From assembly GCA_022497155.1 (NCBI GenBank), contig MU385764.1, positions 187,427 through 251,426 of the forward strand: a stretch of 64,000 nucleotides of DNA. Reading direction: 5' to 3'. Numbering within the stretch: the stretch's first letter is position 1; each line of letters begins with the position of its first letter. The notes below the pieces were generated by a model, which was given only the letters and a program-made list of their open reading frames with translations, had not been told where the DNA came from and searched no databases. Below are positions 1 to 12,468 of the stretch, piece by piece. This DNA comes from Whalleya microplaca. Lineage: Eukaryota; Ascomycota; Sordariomycetes; Xylariales; Xylariaceae. A program made the position numbers and the translations under genes.

Positions 1-270
1 GCTGATGAAGCAGACGACGAAGAGGCTAATGATCCTCAAGAGAAGGCGGAAGAGAAAGAAGCAGATACTGATGACTCTAAAGCCGATGGGAAAGAAGCCG
101 ACACTGGCGACTCTAAATCGGAGAAGGACGATACTGCAGATGGATCTAAGTCGGATACTTCTGATTCGACGGACGATTCAACGCCCATACCGACACCAGA
201 TTCAACTATAGACTCGAATATGGATTGCAGCCCGCAGTACCCTTCGGGCAAGACGCCGGACTCGTCTTAG
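1..270 (+). CDS. 3' end of an unidentified gene, acidic low-complexity tail
   Basis: Frame 1 is open from the first base to a TAG at 268-270, giving 89 residues with no start in the window. The composition is strongly biased to Asp, Glu, Lys, Ser and Thr, with loose repeats such as DSKADGKEADTGDSK, then a Pro/Thr/Ser-rich end and the last residues KTPDSS. This is the disordered carboxy terminus of a protein whose body lies outside the window on the left. No domain can be recognised, so no function is proposed. The other two frames that look open here are by-products of the repeats. Confidence 0.6.
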   Translation, partial: ADEADDEEANDPQEKAEEKEADTDDSKADGKEADTGDSKSEKDDTADGSKSDTSDSTDDSTPIPTPDSTIDSNMDCSPQYPSGKTPDSS

Positions 271-734
271 AATACCTCCAATGGGTTTATTTATAGCATC
301 TCATCGCATTGCGTTGCGTTACATCTCATTAATTCATTTTGCGCACGGATACCATGTCAACAGGATTTCACCTTCCGTTAAAACTCTCTTAGATACGAAT
401 TGATGATATTTTCATGGATTTGCTTGATTGGACTAGGAGGTTAATTATGAAACGGTCAACGGATACTTGGGTAACGGTTGCGCATTGGGAAATTCGCTGC
501 ACAGAGTACGAGATTGTCATATTTTTAATCAATGCCAAAGTCCTTTCATGTTCCAAGTTCGCTCTTATCCAGAGCTGTCGCTCACTGATATGTACTGCGA
601 CTTGTGCATGTGCTCATACAGATGGGTATTGCTGATGTTCTCCGCCAACTTCAAGCCGACGTGTCGACATCATACGCTCAATACTAGTATGTAACTAGCC
701 AACGCGACATAAACTTCCATTACTAATAAGCCTT
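271..734. other. Convergent intergenic spacer
   Basis: Spacer between the 3' ends of the acidic-tail gene and the nickel transporter. Short open frames occur, but none shows a recognisable motif. It probably carries the two 3' UTRs. Confidence 0.5.
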
Positions 735-1928
735 CTAATTCTCGACATCACGGAAGACATCCTCGTTGTCGTCCGACGGCAATCTTTGCGCCCTACGCCT
801 CTCCATTTTTCTTCTCCAGGGCTTATAGACGATGACAGAGCCAATGCCTGCCACGAGGAAGAGGGCACAGATGCTTCCGCCAACGATATCAAAGTGGTCA
901 CCAATCTCACTGAGACCGTCCCAGAATCCGCCCTCGGGTTCCGCTACGTTCTGCGCTAACGACAGAATCTGGATGATGCCGATGAAAGCCGAGACAACGA
1001 CCGTGATACCCGTCAGCACGATCGAATAATACAATATTGCGACGGTGTCTCGCGCAAATGCCTTAGATGTATAAAGAGACATCATGAGAGCACCATCCGT
1101 GGTATCAAGCATACACATACCAGCTACGATCTGTCAGTTATGAATCAGCCACTCCCAGGAAGAGTATATACCTGTGAACAAAACCGGAAATATAAGAATG
1201 ATCCAGAGGCTCGTTCCTTGTGCGCCCTGTATGCTAGCAATACCCAAGACAGCGATCTCGGAACTCGTGTCAAAGCCGAGACCAAATAGTATGCCTAGAG
1301 GGTACATCTTCCACGGACGATCGACGATGCGGAAGAGTTTCCGGAACACATTGGCCAGGAACCCAGCGCCCTCGAGCTGCAAATTTGTCGCCGCCTGGTC
1401 CTCGTCGACCTCGTCTTCAGGATGATGGGGATCGGGCTCCCGTAAGACCTGGCGCAACCGGCGCACGAGGCGGTACAGAACCCAGCCATTGCCCAGGCAT
1501 AGAATGATCAGGAATGCGGCGCTGACGCTCGTGCCGATAATGCCGCCGATATACTGGAAATTATCGAAGCGGTCACGGAGCGCGCCGCTGGTGGCTGCAA
1601 CCACGATGCAGGTTATGATGACGATGGTAGAGTGGCCCAGGCTGAAGAATGTGCCCACCGTCACGGGGCGCTGTCCCGATGCAATGAGTCTCCTTGTCAT
1701 GAGGTCAATGGCGCTGATGTGGTCGGCGTCCAGCGCATGACGGAGTCCTAGGGTGTACGAGAGTACGGCCGGGCTGATCATGGCTGGGTAGTAATGCAGG
1801 ACTATGCCCACTGCCGCCCACACGACCATGTTCACGAATACCAAGAGGGATATGATCTGGATCACTGGCAGTGGGAGTGCCTTCAGGCGCTCGGGAACGG
1901 GCAGTGCACAATGTGGTAACCAAGGCAT
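735..1928 (-). CDS. Nickel/cobalt (NiCoT/NicO family) membrane transporter
   Basis: Two exons (1172-1928 and 735-1123) flank a 48-bp intron with GTATAT donor, CTGAC branch site and TAG acceptor; the product is 381 residues. Family signatures are present in order: RHALDADHI (metal-binding histidine/aspartate motif in TM2), FSLGHSTIV, LGFDTSSE and, created exactly across the splice, FPVLFTAGMCMLDTTDGALM. Several hydrophobic segments fit the usual eight-helix topology, and a charged acidic loop with DPHHPEDEVDEDQ sits mid-protein. NiCoT permeases import Ni2+ and/or Co2+ at the plasma membrane; in fungi the metal mainly serves urease. Which metal is preferred cannot be read from the sequence. The start at 1928 is the first ATG giving a full hydrophobic amino-terminal helix. 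Confidence 0.9.
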
Positions 1929-3544
1929 CTTGGTCGCCTGAAGATCCTAGTCTCGTGAGTCTAGGTATGGACAGCGCAGAACCCAGAGCCTCGATGTTGC
2001 AATTCTTATAACAATTCAGAAAAGGCAAAGCAGTCGGAGTATAATGTGACTCAACCCCTCATCATTGTTTCCCTCAATTAGACTCCTGTGATACCCCACA
2101 TAGCCCAATAGATAATCTTCTGCTTGGCTTGCATGCATGGTCTCCAAAAGCTAGGACACGATAAGCATATACAGAAAGCTTGATTGGTTACTAAAGACCT
2201 TTAGTAATTCCGTGCTTTCTAGGATGTACCTAGGTAGTGAAGGAATACCTTACATGAACCTGTATCTTAGGAGCATCATGCCTTGACTACATTCAAGTGG
2301 TCAGCTCTCATTCTGATTCCTTTCAAGATTTCTCCTGGAATTGTAGTATGTGGTCAACAAGAGAAAACAAGTTCAGACACAAGAATAGGAACAACGCTTC
2401 AAACTGACTTGCACATATCTTCAGACGTTTAGATTCATACATGTGCTTGCTGTGCTTGTGACACGCTGTAGCAGCAGGGTCACCTACAAGTCACAAGGAT
2501 AATTATTACTAGATTGGCGCCAGGCATCAATACTAACCAGTTATAGCAATCAGGTATTGTTCACCTATTTTTCTGGTAGGGTAAACGTCTGAACCCTTTC
2601 AGCTGTGGCGAGAAGCATTGACATCTGTTGATATCATATGAAGATCTCAGGTAGGCCGACGTATTCCATCCAGCAAATTGTATAAGAAAGCTACTTGTCA
2701 CCATAAGTGGTTAGTGTAGATGCCTGGCGCCAATCTAGTAATAAATATCCTTGGGACTTGTAGTGACCCCACTTGAAGATAAGATAGATAGATTAGATAA
2801 GGCACGCACCCATATTAGAAGCCGCAGCTTTCGGCTGCAGCTGCAAGGGTCCTCCTTCCATTATCATCATCTTTTATCAATACACAATATTCACACACAC
2901 CCTTGATCTTTTGTATCAGCTTGTCATGGTTCTTCTACGTCTCAGGTTATATTGTTCACTCTTCCCATGCAGGCAACATTCACCTTATATTCAACTACTT
3001 ATAGTCAAATCCAATAGATCTCAACTAACCCCTCCTCTCTGTTTAGTTTGTGATGCAAATCGGTGCATAGTGTAGGGCTACCCGGTGATACTATGTAATA
3101 TGCTATGAAACTAGTATTAGGAAATACATGATATGATGAAGTTGAGTTGGTACTTCCCCAAATCTTGCGTTCTTGAGCTATAGGTTACCACTCTCGCCTC
3201 GTAGATCGCCCCACTGAGATCCCTTCTCAGATTTCCCTGCATTTCTTCAAGTCTAAGACATTCGCAGAGTCATCAATGATTTCTTCTAGATGCTCATGAT
3301 GATCCAGGTAATAAGATGCCCTGTGACATAGGGTAGGCATCTATCGGGTTGGGGAGTAGAAAGAGCGCATGGCGCCCCAGACCTACTGCGTCTTGTTAGA
3401 GCCACTCATCGTTTCAGAGCTTAACCCTGGCCGAAACTTCGTCCGACGAAGGCGTTAGGGGATCTCAATATTGTAATGAGGGGAGAGTTATATTCTGAGG
3501 CGCCGCCAACGTGCTCTCCCCAAAGCTTTAGAACGTGTGCTTAC
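1929..3544. other. Intergenic region with a hairpin element
   Basis: No supported gene lies between the nickel transporter start and the end of the next regulator. The stretch contains the inverted-repeat element at 2477-2770. On the minus strand, 3160-3360 reads as fragments suggestive of repeat-derived coding sequence, but stops interrupt it and I could not identify it. The regulator that ends at 3545 stops inside a perfect donor-like CAGGTAAGT, so a short further exon could lie near 3480-3500. Confidence 0.45.
2477..2770. mobile_element. MITE-like foldback element with long terminal inverted repeats
   Basis: About 70 bp at 2477-2546 recurs in inverted orientation at about 2700-2770. The arms share the block TACTAGATTGGCGCCAGGCA exactly, and the outer ends read GGGTCAC and GTGACCC. 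Identity is roughly 85-90% over the arms and decays toward the centre, so the whole 294 bp can fold into an imperfect hairpin. There is no coding capacity. A convincing target-site duplication is not visible; only a dinucleotide CA flanks both ends. Small size, long inverted arms and lack of ORF suit a non-autonomous DNA transposon. The parent family is unknown. Confidence 0.6.
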
Positions 3545-6500
3545 TTACCTGAGTTCGTCTTGTCGGGTGAACTCGTGGAAAATTGCCTGCTCATGGAAGG
3601 CATTCGCAAGAATTTCCACCCGTGCATCCTTTGGATTCGTCATGGCTAGTTCGATATCGACCATAAAGCTTGCCCGGACTGTATGAATTGTGTTCTGGGC
3701 GTGGTGACGCCGACCAGACTCGCGCATATCTTTTACTATCGCATTTGCCTCAGAGACAGACAAGAAGCCATTCCGCAAAGCCATACTTAGGACCCCGAGC
3801 ATAGTAATCTCAACTACCTGAAATGATGCGTCTGCTTGTATGTTAACTTCCTATACCCGATGCGTGTATCTTTCTGGAGCCATTCCAAGTGCAACCCATG
3901 CGAGGCTGTCGGGGTCTGAAAAATAAGCAACAAAAGAAACTTCACCTACTAAAGGTATACTAGTATCAGCATGTATTTTTAAGGTCAAGCTTTAAAATAT
4001 ACTGCAGAAGTAGTTTCAAGTTACTTCTTACAAAATGCCGGGATGCTTACCACATGTTTTGGTAGCCCGCGATGCAGAGCATGAAGTAGAATCGAAATTC
4101 AGGGTTATACACGTTTTTAGAACGTGTAGACTCGCAAAGCATTGCATTTGCAAGGTATAGCAGTGCGATATGCCAGAGAGTTGCTGAACAGACTTGGTTG
4201 ATATCGATGCGATGGATAAGGGCAAGTCGCTTGAGCTGATTAACTGAGGCTGCGTGAATGTCTTTCGGAGCAGCTTTCATCGACTGTACTTCCACGGTCT
4301 TGCTACTAGGTTCTAACAAAAATGGCCAGGACAATTCCATCACGGTGCAGTGGAAATAAACGCTAAGTGGAAGCCATGTCAGCCAGCTCGGGGTAATCGC
4401 TGTCGTTAAGAGACTATGCTTGTTCGGGATCGGCGTGATGAAAGGGGTATATCCTTACTGTAACATTAGAGTAGCATGCTGGTTGTTTTTTCCCCTTGCC
4501 AGATCTAGAGGAAGTGATGCTGCCAACTCAAACAACCTTTGATAGGCCTGTTCTGCAAATTCAATAGTGGCTCGTTCAGCAGGAACGACATCCCCCTTGC
4601 CGAAGTACGTCCAAACAATGTCGTGGACAATTAAATTCAACTCGCACATTGCCCTGAATATCTCACCAACATTGGTTGACACCAAAGTTCTAGCACGGGA
4701 TTGGTCGAATTCTCCATGCGTTTCGAAGCTGTCTCCAGGCATTGGCAACAAAGGTGGATTTTCTATCTCTGCTCGATGGAGATGCAAAGAGCGTATACTG
4801 CCCAGCGTAAGCGATCATGGAGAGATACCGCATTGGAAAAGTCGTGGAACAGGAACTGACCAAGCACAGATGAAAACGCCCCAAGAGGTGTGGCATGCAA
4901 ACTTGAGCCAATCTTGATGATGATCCAGCCAAGTCAAGGCGGATGCATCTTTGGAATCGACACCAAAAACTAACAACACAGGTCAGTGGCTATTATCCGT
5001 ATAAAGGTTAGGACAAGATCTCAATTATAACAAGCCTTGTGATTGTAAGAGCTCAGCACGCGGCTGCCAGCTAGACTCGAATGGGACAACGAATGTCCCG
5101 AAACAAGGTCCAAAAGGTGCCATTGGATCAACCTGAAGTATACATACGGCCCATACGCTTGCCCATTTGAATACCGTCTTCCAGGCATTCACGGGAGAAA
5201 ACATCACGGCCTCGAGACGATGCTGCATTACTTAGTAGCTGAGAAGCCGCTGCGGCAGTCAGCGTATTATTGCGTCTTTCCACGGCCCATAAGTCCTCGG
5301 CTTCTTTCTCAAATGCGACCGCAAGAGGTGCGGCCTCAGGCTGTATGCTCGCATAACATTGCTGGCAACTTTTAGCCATCTTGTGCTGTACACGTATTTT
5401 TGCGGCTAGCAATCGATGGTACTCACACAAGCCCAGCTTAATAGAGCACTAACGAGCACCCGTGAACAGAAACGGGTCTTCTCTTGCAGGCAGTCATCAA
5501 GAAATAAATCAGCATCAAAGACTGGGCACCAGGGATGGTCGATCTCCAGGTAAAGCGAAATCAATCTCGCAGCCAAGTCGTTTGCGATGGGTACATTGGT
5601 CCATTTTTGAATATTGATCCGCTCCAACCGACCATCAGAGAGTGTATGAACAGATCGTATAGGCTCGGAATCACCTTGCCTACTGACACTTTTGCTGAAA
5701 GTTGGCGCTATTGTTCCTATAGGGGTGCTATCACTCATTGCAGTTTTTGGTGTGTTTCCCTGGCTATAGTCGCCGGGGCTGTAGATGCAAGTCAGCTAAG
5801 CGACAGTTCAGACTATTGACGGCCGGTATACAGAGCTCCCTGAGACCGTAATGGTAGCAGACAACGATGCGCGCGGAAGGAGAAAAGTGGTCAAGGACAT
5901 ATCGTACATGTTTAACGGTAGCTTGGGCTGTTCGGAAATAAAAGGCCTCAGCAAGTCAGCTAAGTTGACAAACGCAATTTCCAATGGAATAAAAATAGTG
6001 TAAGTCGTTGAATACCGCATCATGAGCTCAAATTCGCAAGGGTGTTGTTGAGCCTGGGGTATGAGATTTCCCATGAGTTGCCGGTTGGACAATTCCACAG
6101 GTCGAATAGGCCCGTCCTGGAACTCTCTCTTGATAGCTGCTAGAACAACAGATACATCGTTGGCTGCTCTAGATGGATTTGCGGTAGACTTGAGACGTCT
6201 TAAAATAATGAGGCAAACCTCATCGGGCGCTGACCCTAGGAGATCGTACAGTTCTAGCATGTCTGCGGTAGTCCGTCTGAGGGATTCAACCTCGCGCTTC
6301 AACGCCATGAAAGGCGTCTCATTGGGGTTGGCAGTAACAAAATTACATTCCACCCCGGCGCCGCTACAGGCAGCACAGGCAGGCCTTTCGCCATCACACT
6401 AGCAGAAGGTAAGACTAAGTCGGTAACCGGCGGCGAATCCAGGGGGCAGCTTTACTCACGCGTATCTTCTTGGCGCGGCAGTTATTGCAGGCCGCCTTGG

Positions 6501-6621
6501 AAACGGAACGTTTCTTCACGGGCGGCCCGCCCTCCTTCCCAATAGAGGAATTTGAGATGCTTCCCTTAGATGAGCCTGGGGGCGTTGGGGCAGGAAGCAG
6601 GCGTCTGTAGCTGTCCGACAT
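3545..6621 (-). CDS. Zn2Cys6 transcription factor with fungal MHR domain (regulator 1)
   Basis: A multi-exon gene, about nine exons. Confident exons are 6460-6621, 5832-6398, 5427-5759, 5148-5361, 4861-4969, 4459-4797 and 4051-4362; the join to the last coding block near 3545-3802 is less certain. The first splice joins ACNNCRAKKIR to CDGERPACAACSGAGVEC, giving the binuclear zinc cluster C45-X2-C-X6-C-X6-C-X2-C-X6-C. A middle-homology region follows, with segments typical of this family: SWACQCYASIQPEAA, MGLFGVDSKDASALTWLDHH and PPLLPMPGD. The product is predicted to be a nuclear DNA-binding regulator; its targets are unknown. It is organised like regulator 2 at 8507, which is transcribed away from it. 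An alternative start upstream at 6768 is possible but adds low-quality sequence. Confidence 0.8.
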
Positions 6622-8506
6622 TTGACCACTGCGGTTCTTTCGATGTTTGGAGACTCTGCAACAGGGCTCACGCTGGTCTGGCCTCGAATTTCGGACATTT
6701 TCTGCGATGTGAAGCAGAAATCCGACGCGCTGCCCTCGAGATGCGAGGAGATAGGCAGGCCTAGCCAATCATATGTGCTAGACGGCACGGCGTTCACTCC
6801 GTAGGGATATCGACCCGATTGGGTTATGCTTTGCCTTGCCTTGTCTAGTCCGAGTTAAGCTTATTAAACAGAGATGTCGTCCAGGTATACTAGCTTTTAA
6901 GACAAGGCGTATGCAACTCGCAGCTTGTACCTAATAGCACTCGTAACTGTGCCTAACCGCATAGGTATACATGTGTAGAATCAGAGGATACGTACATATG
7001 ACGTTCGCTATTTTCTTACTAGGTATGCTCATAGAATACCTCTATGGGGGCGAAAGGGCATACACGTAGAATGCTATTGGCTCCGTAGGGGCGAAATTGT
7101 CAAATAGATTAGATTATCTCGCCCATCACAGCTATGATCATTTGGAAATACCTAAATTTTACGTAGGATCTGATAGATCAGTCGTGCTCGCGATGAAAAT
7201 TGAACCAATCAAGGTAGTGCTGGAGCAAGCTCCGAACCTACAGGAGACCATATCTGGTAGATGACGGAATCACTTTATTCCGATTCACATGGACAACCTC
7301 CTTGAGGAGGCTATCATGTTGGCAGGTTACCCTGGTCTATTGTCTCAAGTACCTACATCATAGTAGCAAACATATTGAGGATACCTTTCATATACATGTA
7401 GTCTATGGCATTGAATATTGTGCTTACATGTATAGAGTGAGTTACGTCGCACTACGAATCTATCTGCTCAATACGTCATCATATGGAGTACAGATTTATC
7501 GAAGTACCACTCGCTGTTGACTAAGATCCCTACTGTAGCAGACGTTCATCGACCTAGAGCTAGATACTCGTCACTTGCTGACTTGCAACGCTGTTTGAAG
7601 GAATGTGTACCTAGCCTGTAATTTCCGCACAGCTTCAACGAAGCTCAAACCTTAGTTACACACCATGCATGCGGCTAAAACCTTACGATGGTGGCATCTA
7701 CGTACTCTGCATATTTAGGTACTCTAGCTTGGGTGGCTGCTTTCGGGGCACCGTTTTCAATATATGTATGTAGGCAGGGTAGGTCGAGCCGTATGAGGGC
7801 AAATTAATCATGTATTTAATATGAGCATTGAGACATCTCTGTTTGTAGGATGTCCATGCGCAAAAAACACTCAGTTTCCAATCTATCAGGTCTATGTAGG
7901 TGATATTGTCCATCAACAGGAGACTTTTCATTGCCATAGCTATTGAGTGCGGGGAAATAGACTGCGTAGGTGGCAACAAAACTGCATAAACAAATATCAA
8001 ATATGTAGGTGCTAGTTGGAATATTTAATAATAGAGGTTATTACTCGAAGGGTACTATGATTTTGAAGTATATTATTGCGTGTATCGAATCCAGAATTGT
8101 ATATAGAAACTCTGACGCTCTTATATGAAGTGGTTGATTCAATATGAGTGTCTAGGAGTCCGTTACCAAGACCAGCAGACAAGGTTAGGCCAGGAGACTT
8201 ATTATTATCAAAAGACTGTTGGTAGTTCAAACAGGGTACGCATAATTTGCTGGTCCCGCTAGTCATATACCCAGTTATATCCGAGATCTTTCATGAGACA
8301 AATATTACTATACTGAGATCATTTTCTGTCCCACATAAAAAGGGACGACGTGGCAGATCCCATGCTGTCTGCTGAACTGAAAAACCACCCGCCGACTGGG
8401 ATAGGCGCGTCTTCTATGAATGTTGTTGTTCTGTATGTGTGTGTATGGCCGCGTTTTTGTCAAACCCATGGTCTAGTCTAGTAGCTGGCGCTGTCGAGAC
8501 TCCACA
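6622..8506. other. Divergent intergenic region between regulators 1 and 2
   Basis: This 1.9-kb AT-rich spacer holds the promoters of the two divergent Zn2Cys6 genes. Short open frames on both strands show no family motif. No repeat or RNA gene was recognised. Confidence 0.5.
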
Positions 8507-11076
8507 ATGGAGGCCTCTACAGCGAGGCCCCTGCGACGAATACTCCCAACGGCTAGCACTGATGTACAAGTGTCCCCCGCTGGGCTGACGCATAAGAGGG
8601 CTACGGTCTCAGCCGCCTGTAACAATTGCAGGTTAAAGAAGACGAAGGAAGGTTATGGGATATTCCTTATTCCTTATTGAAAGCGGGAAGAAAGTATATT
8701 AACCTGGTAGACTTGCAGTGCACTGCTCAACGACCTAAATGCGCCCCTTGCGTCGCCAGAAACGTCGAGTGCGTTTACGATACAGATGCTGCCGAGACCC
8801 GTACCCAGGCCGTGAAAAGGAAATGCAACCTTCTCCAAGATCAGGTCGACGCGTATGAGGAGATCTGCCAATTGCTTCGTGTAAGGTCTGAGACGGAGGC
8901 CAAAAGTATACTCCAGAAGATCAGAGAGGGCGCGGATCCTCAGACCATCCTCCGACATGTTCATTGCGGCGATGTTCTCCTCCAGCTTTCGCTACAGCCC
9001 GAGGCGCGATGTCGATACGAGTTCCCCTACATTACGGAAATGCCTTCCTTCCTATACCAACGGCAGAACCCATATCTAAACACGCCGATCGGCAAATATG
9101 AGTCCTCTCCGCAATTGTCACATACGGGATCCGACCAGTCGTCGTTATACAATGCCCCCTCACTAGAGCCCTACCGTGCTGCTACCATTGTAGATCTTCG
9201 TCTAGACACCATTAAGCCTTCGAAATGGACGTCGGTCTGTGCGGACGACGCGCTCATGCGAAAAATGCTTCACGATTATTTCCTGTTCGAGTACCAGTGG
9301 TTCCCCTTCTTCCAGAAGGACTATCTCCTTGACGATATGCTTTCTGGGCGTCGTAGATTCTGCTCTCCTCTGTTAATAAATGCAATTCTTGCACATGCTT
9401 CGGTGCGCCTTGGCCGTCATATATTTGCGTTATCATGAACTGACTAGCCACTAGCACGGCGATGCTCGAAATCCGAGTCGCGCCGAATTCTGGAACCCAC
9501 AGAATATTGGGTACAAGTTCTTCTCTGAAGCAAGGCGACTCTGGGAGCTAGAAACGGGGCAGGCAAAATTAACCACGGTCCAGTCGGGGATGCTTCTCAA
9601 CGTCGTGTGGAACTTATGTGCAGCAGATCAAACCGGCTGGCAATATATGGTGCAATCAGTAGCTCTCGCGCACGACCTCAAACTTTTTGACGCCCCTTTG
9701 GAAAAGAAAGGAGGAAAGATGCAAGATGCTCGAGATTTCACAGCGTGGGCATTATTTACAATCCAGAGGTACCACAACATTGTTCTCCATATCAATCTTG
9801 CCACTGATCAGTTGGCAGTCGGACCTGTTGGTATTATCTCACTCCTCCACTCATTGACCAACCTCCAAGTACCCCATTGCCCGATCCGGCCAAGGATTCT
9901 ACTTGGTACGGCGAGTTTTGGCTGAAGAACACTCCTGAGCAAAATATGTGGCCCGCCCATTTTGGGATACAATTTCATGCCAGCGCTCAGTTGAATACAC
10001 TGTTGAATGACTTTGAGCGTTGTTTCTTCGGTTGTGTAAAGGATCTAGATCACGTATCTAGAAACCAGATACTAGAGCTATATCGCAAGGCGACGACGTG
10101 GTATGATCACTTACCAGACCAAATCGTGCCAAGACCAATCATGCTCCCGTCACACTTCAAACTCCAGTGAGTAATATCCAATTTCTGCCTCGAGTATCTC
10201 AACTCCAATATAGCCCAAGAGAAGCCTTAGCAGCAACTTGAGAAGAGACAATATTTTAGAATGTTTATCTAGTAAGATGCCCATGGTTAGGTAAACACTA
10301 CGAATGCCATCGTGTAAGTGACAAGTGGCATGCTGTTGTCTGAGAAAATTATATTTTCTGTTCTTATGAGGAGGCTACGCTTGCCTTATAACTCAGTGGA
10401 TAGTTGATTCAAGATTGGGCTACTATATGACACAGGAACTGATCTAATATATAGTATGCATTATTTCAATGTGCTCGTATATGTCCTCGGTGTGACAGCT
10501 TGTGCGCAAGGCATGTTAATACACCCATCTGAGTTTTCTCCTACGGAGAAAAGGACGACAGAAGAAATCCTTTGGGACGCTCAACTCTCCCTCGAAACCG
10601 TTATTCGTCTTTACTATCTGCGCTACGGCTTCGATGCTTTTGACAGCTGGGTCGTACAGCCAGTCTCTTCACTTGCCTTCATCCGACAAAAATACCTCAA
10701 CGAGAATAGGGAATCTCCTATTCGGGATGCGATATTATCAACAGTCATTCTCTGTGGGAAAGGCCTTCGAGATCAGGGGCAAAACTTCCATCTCGCTGAA
10801 ATAGTATTCCGTCTCCTGCGAGACGGCATGCTAGCAGAGGACGCGCGGGTTCTGACTAGCTATGTTAAGTCCGACGTGCCCGGGGCATCACAGAGAAAAC
10901 AGTCCGGTCCGGTCCGGTCTTTCTGGCCAGTGAAGGTAGCAAGCGTCACGGACGACCCAAGACTTTTAAGATTAAGCAGGTTTATGGACCAGCTGCAGGA
11001 TTCTACGATAGATTCGGATACCGATAGTGATATGGAGCTTTCGCGAACACTCTCCCAGTCCCCACCTCTCTTCTAG
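8507..11076 (+). CDS. Zn2Cys6 transcription factor with fungal MHR domain (regulator 2), zinc-cluster splice site possibly damaged
   Basis: Exons are 8507-8647, 8719-9402, 9455-9768, 9819-10166 and 10455-11076, which would give 702 residues. Exon 1 ends AACNNCRLKKTK; exon 2 opens CTAQRPKCAPC then VARNVEC, so precise joining after base 8647 makes a perfect CX2CX6C cluster. However, the GT donor is four bases further on (8652), after GAAG, which is an exact tandem copy of 8644-8647. Splicing there shifts the frame. The middle-homology region is intact: DAFDSW-type tail, LPDPAKDSTWYGEFW, and TIQS joined to RTCWYYLTPPLIDQ. The other introns have good signals; the last is unusually long at 288 bp. 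Function beyond transcriptional regulation is unknown. The gene is either recently broken, uses a non-canonical donor, or carries a sequencing error. Confidence 0.7.
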
Positions 11077-12468
11077 CAGCGGCATTATCTTGCAGGTCAG
11101 ATTATACTGCTAGTAGATAACTTTCAAGACGCAGTTCGGCGAACTCGAGATAGACTTAACAGTGACAGAAGTCATTGCCCAAGCCGACTTTGCGCGAGGC
11201 CTGAGCACCGTTGCGGTGTAACAGAACTAATTCACACCCTTTCACCCATTGTCAACTACCTTGCTCTTCCTATCACACAAGTACCAATACATAATTCAAT
11301 GATCTTCATATCATGTCAAAAACTTTCAACAGTAAGCTACTTACTAATATACATTGGTGCCCTAGATGCTTCTTGCGGGGTTGCAATGCCATCACTTTCC
11401 TAGATGGAAATGAACAGCAGCGTGTTTACGATTTGACGTTGATGGAATTGAGGCCAAATGGTGAAGAACTACCTTCTCGTGTACACGCAGGGTTTGATGC
11501 AGATATTTCGAGAATGTGAAGCTGCTGGGTTGGAATAGGAGTCAGTACCCAGAATTTAGCTCCAGAATTGTTTCCAAAGTCTGTTTCTGTTGAATGGGCT
11601 TTACACCATGGTGTAGGTATCGCGCGAACGATTGGGTTGTAATTGATCTGTATTGCTATGTGTCTTCTTAATGAACGAAAGAAAGTGAGGGAATTCCTTG
11701 TGCGGAAAAGATATGAAAATCTCTTCGCGCTAGGGTAGCTTAATCAGCTACCCCTGATCGCACGGCTGAACTGAGCGTTATTCCAACAGTTTCCTCATTT
11801 GACAAAGTGGCTATTTTCACTGTAGTCCGTCAAATAGTGGATATACATGTACATGTATGTGCCTTATCATGCGGTACATTTATATTAGTAAAAGGATGTA
11901 CTTACATCCACAACACTCGCACAGCCTTTCAAGCTGCCGCTGACCTTTTTAACAACATTAGGAGCAAAAGGATCAAGGCGCTCCAGTTCCTTCAAAACTG
12001 CCAGGAAATTGAGAGAGACGTTTTCTTGGCTTGTCTAAGCTAATTGAATTTTTTAGTACCACAACTCAATGCCTCCCCCTAACCTCCCTACAGTACTAAC
12101 CTCCTTGGCCTCGCTAACCTCCCCGACGCCATCGAACTGCTCCCTGCTGGCGCCGTTAACGGAGGAATTATCTATACACAGTCTACCGGGTTGTCTGGCT
12201 ACCTTTAACCTGTAACTGGTAGTTGGCCTGTTCGCCGCCGCTGTCGAGGAGGCTCATCGTGATAGCTCCAAGGGCGAGCGTTGAGGAAGTTTTTCGAAAG
12301 AAAGCTACATCCATTTACTAACAAATATGCACCGCGGGACAGGTATAACTACTATTGTGTGGACGAGAATGAAAGTAGCGACTTTGTTCATTCAAAGCAA
12401 GAAACGAACGATCGGGGTAAAGAACAGCATGGCACATTCATCCCTCGAGCCAGTTTAATGTTTAGATG
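11077..12468. other. Convergent intergenic region
   Basis: Spacer between the 3' ends of regulator 2 and the permease. Short frames at 11313-11519, 11807-12043 and 12281-12490 have no recognisable motif. A CT-rich tract lies near 12070-12130. No RNA gene was seen. Confidence 0.45.

Noticed and set aside
2627..2900. Possible copia-type LTR (starts TGTTGATATC, ends near ACAATATTCA)
   Set aside because: It would cut through the hairpin element's second arm, no 5-bp duplication flanks it and no second copy is seen.
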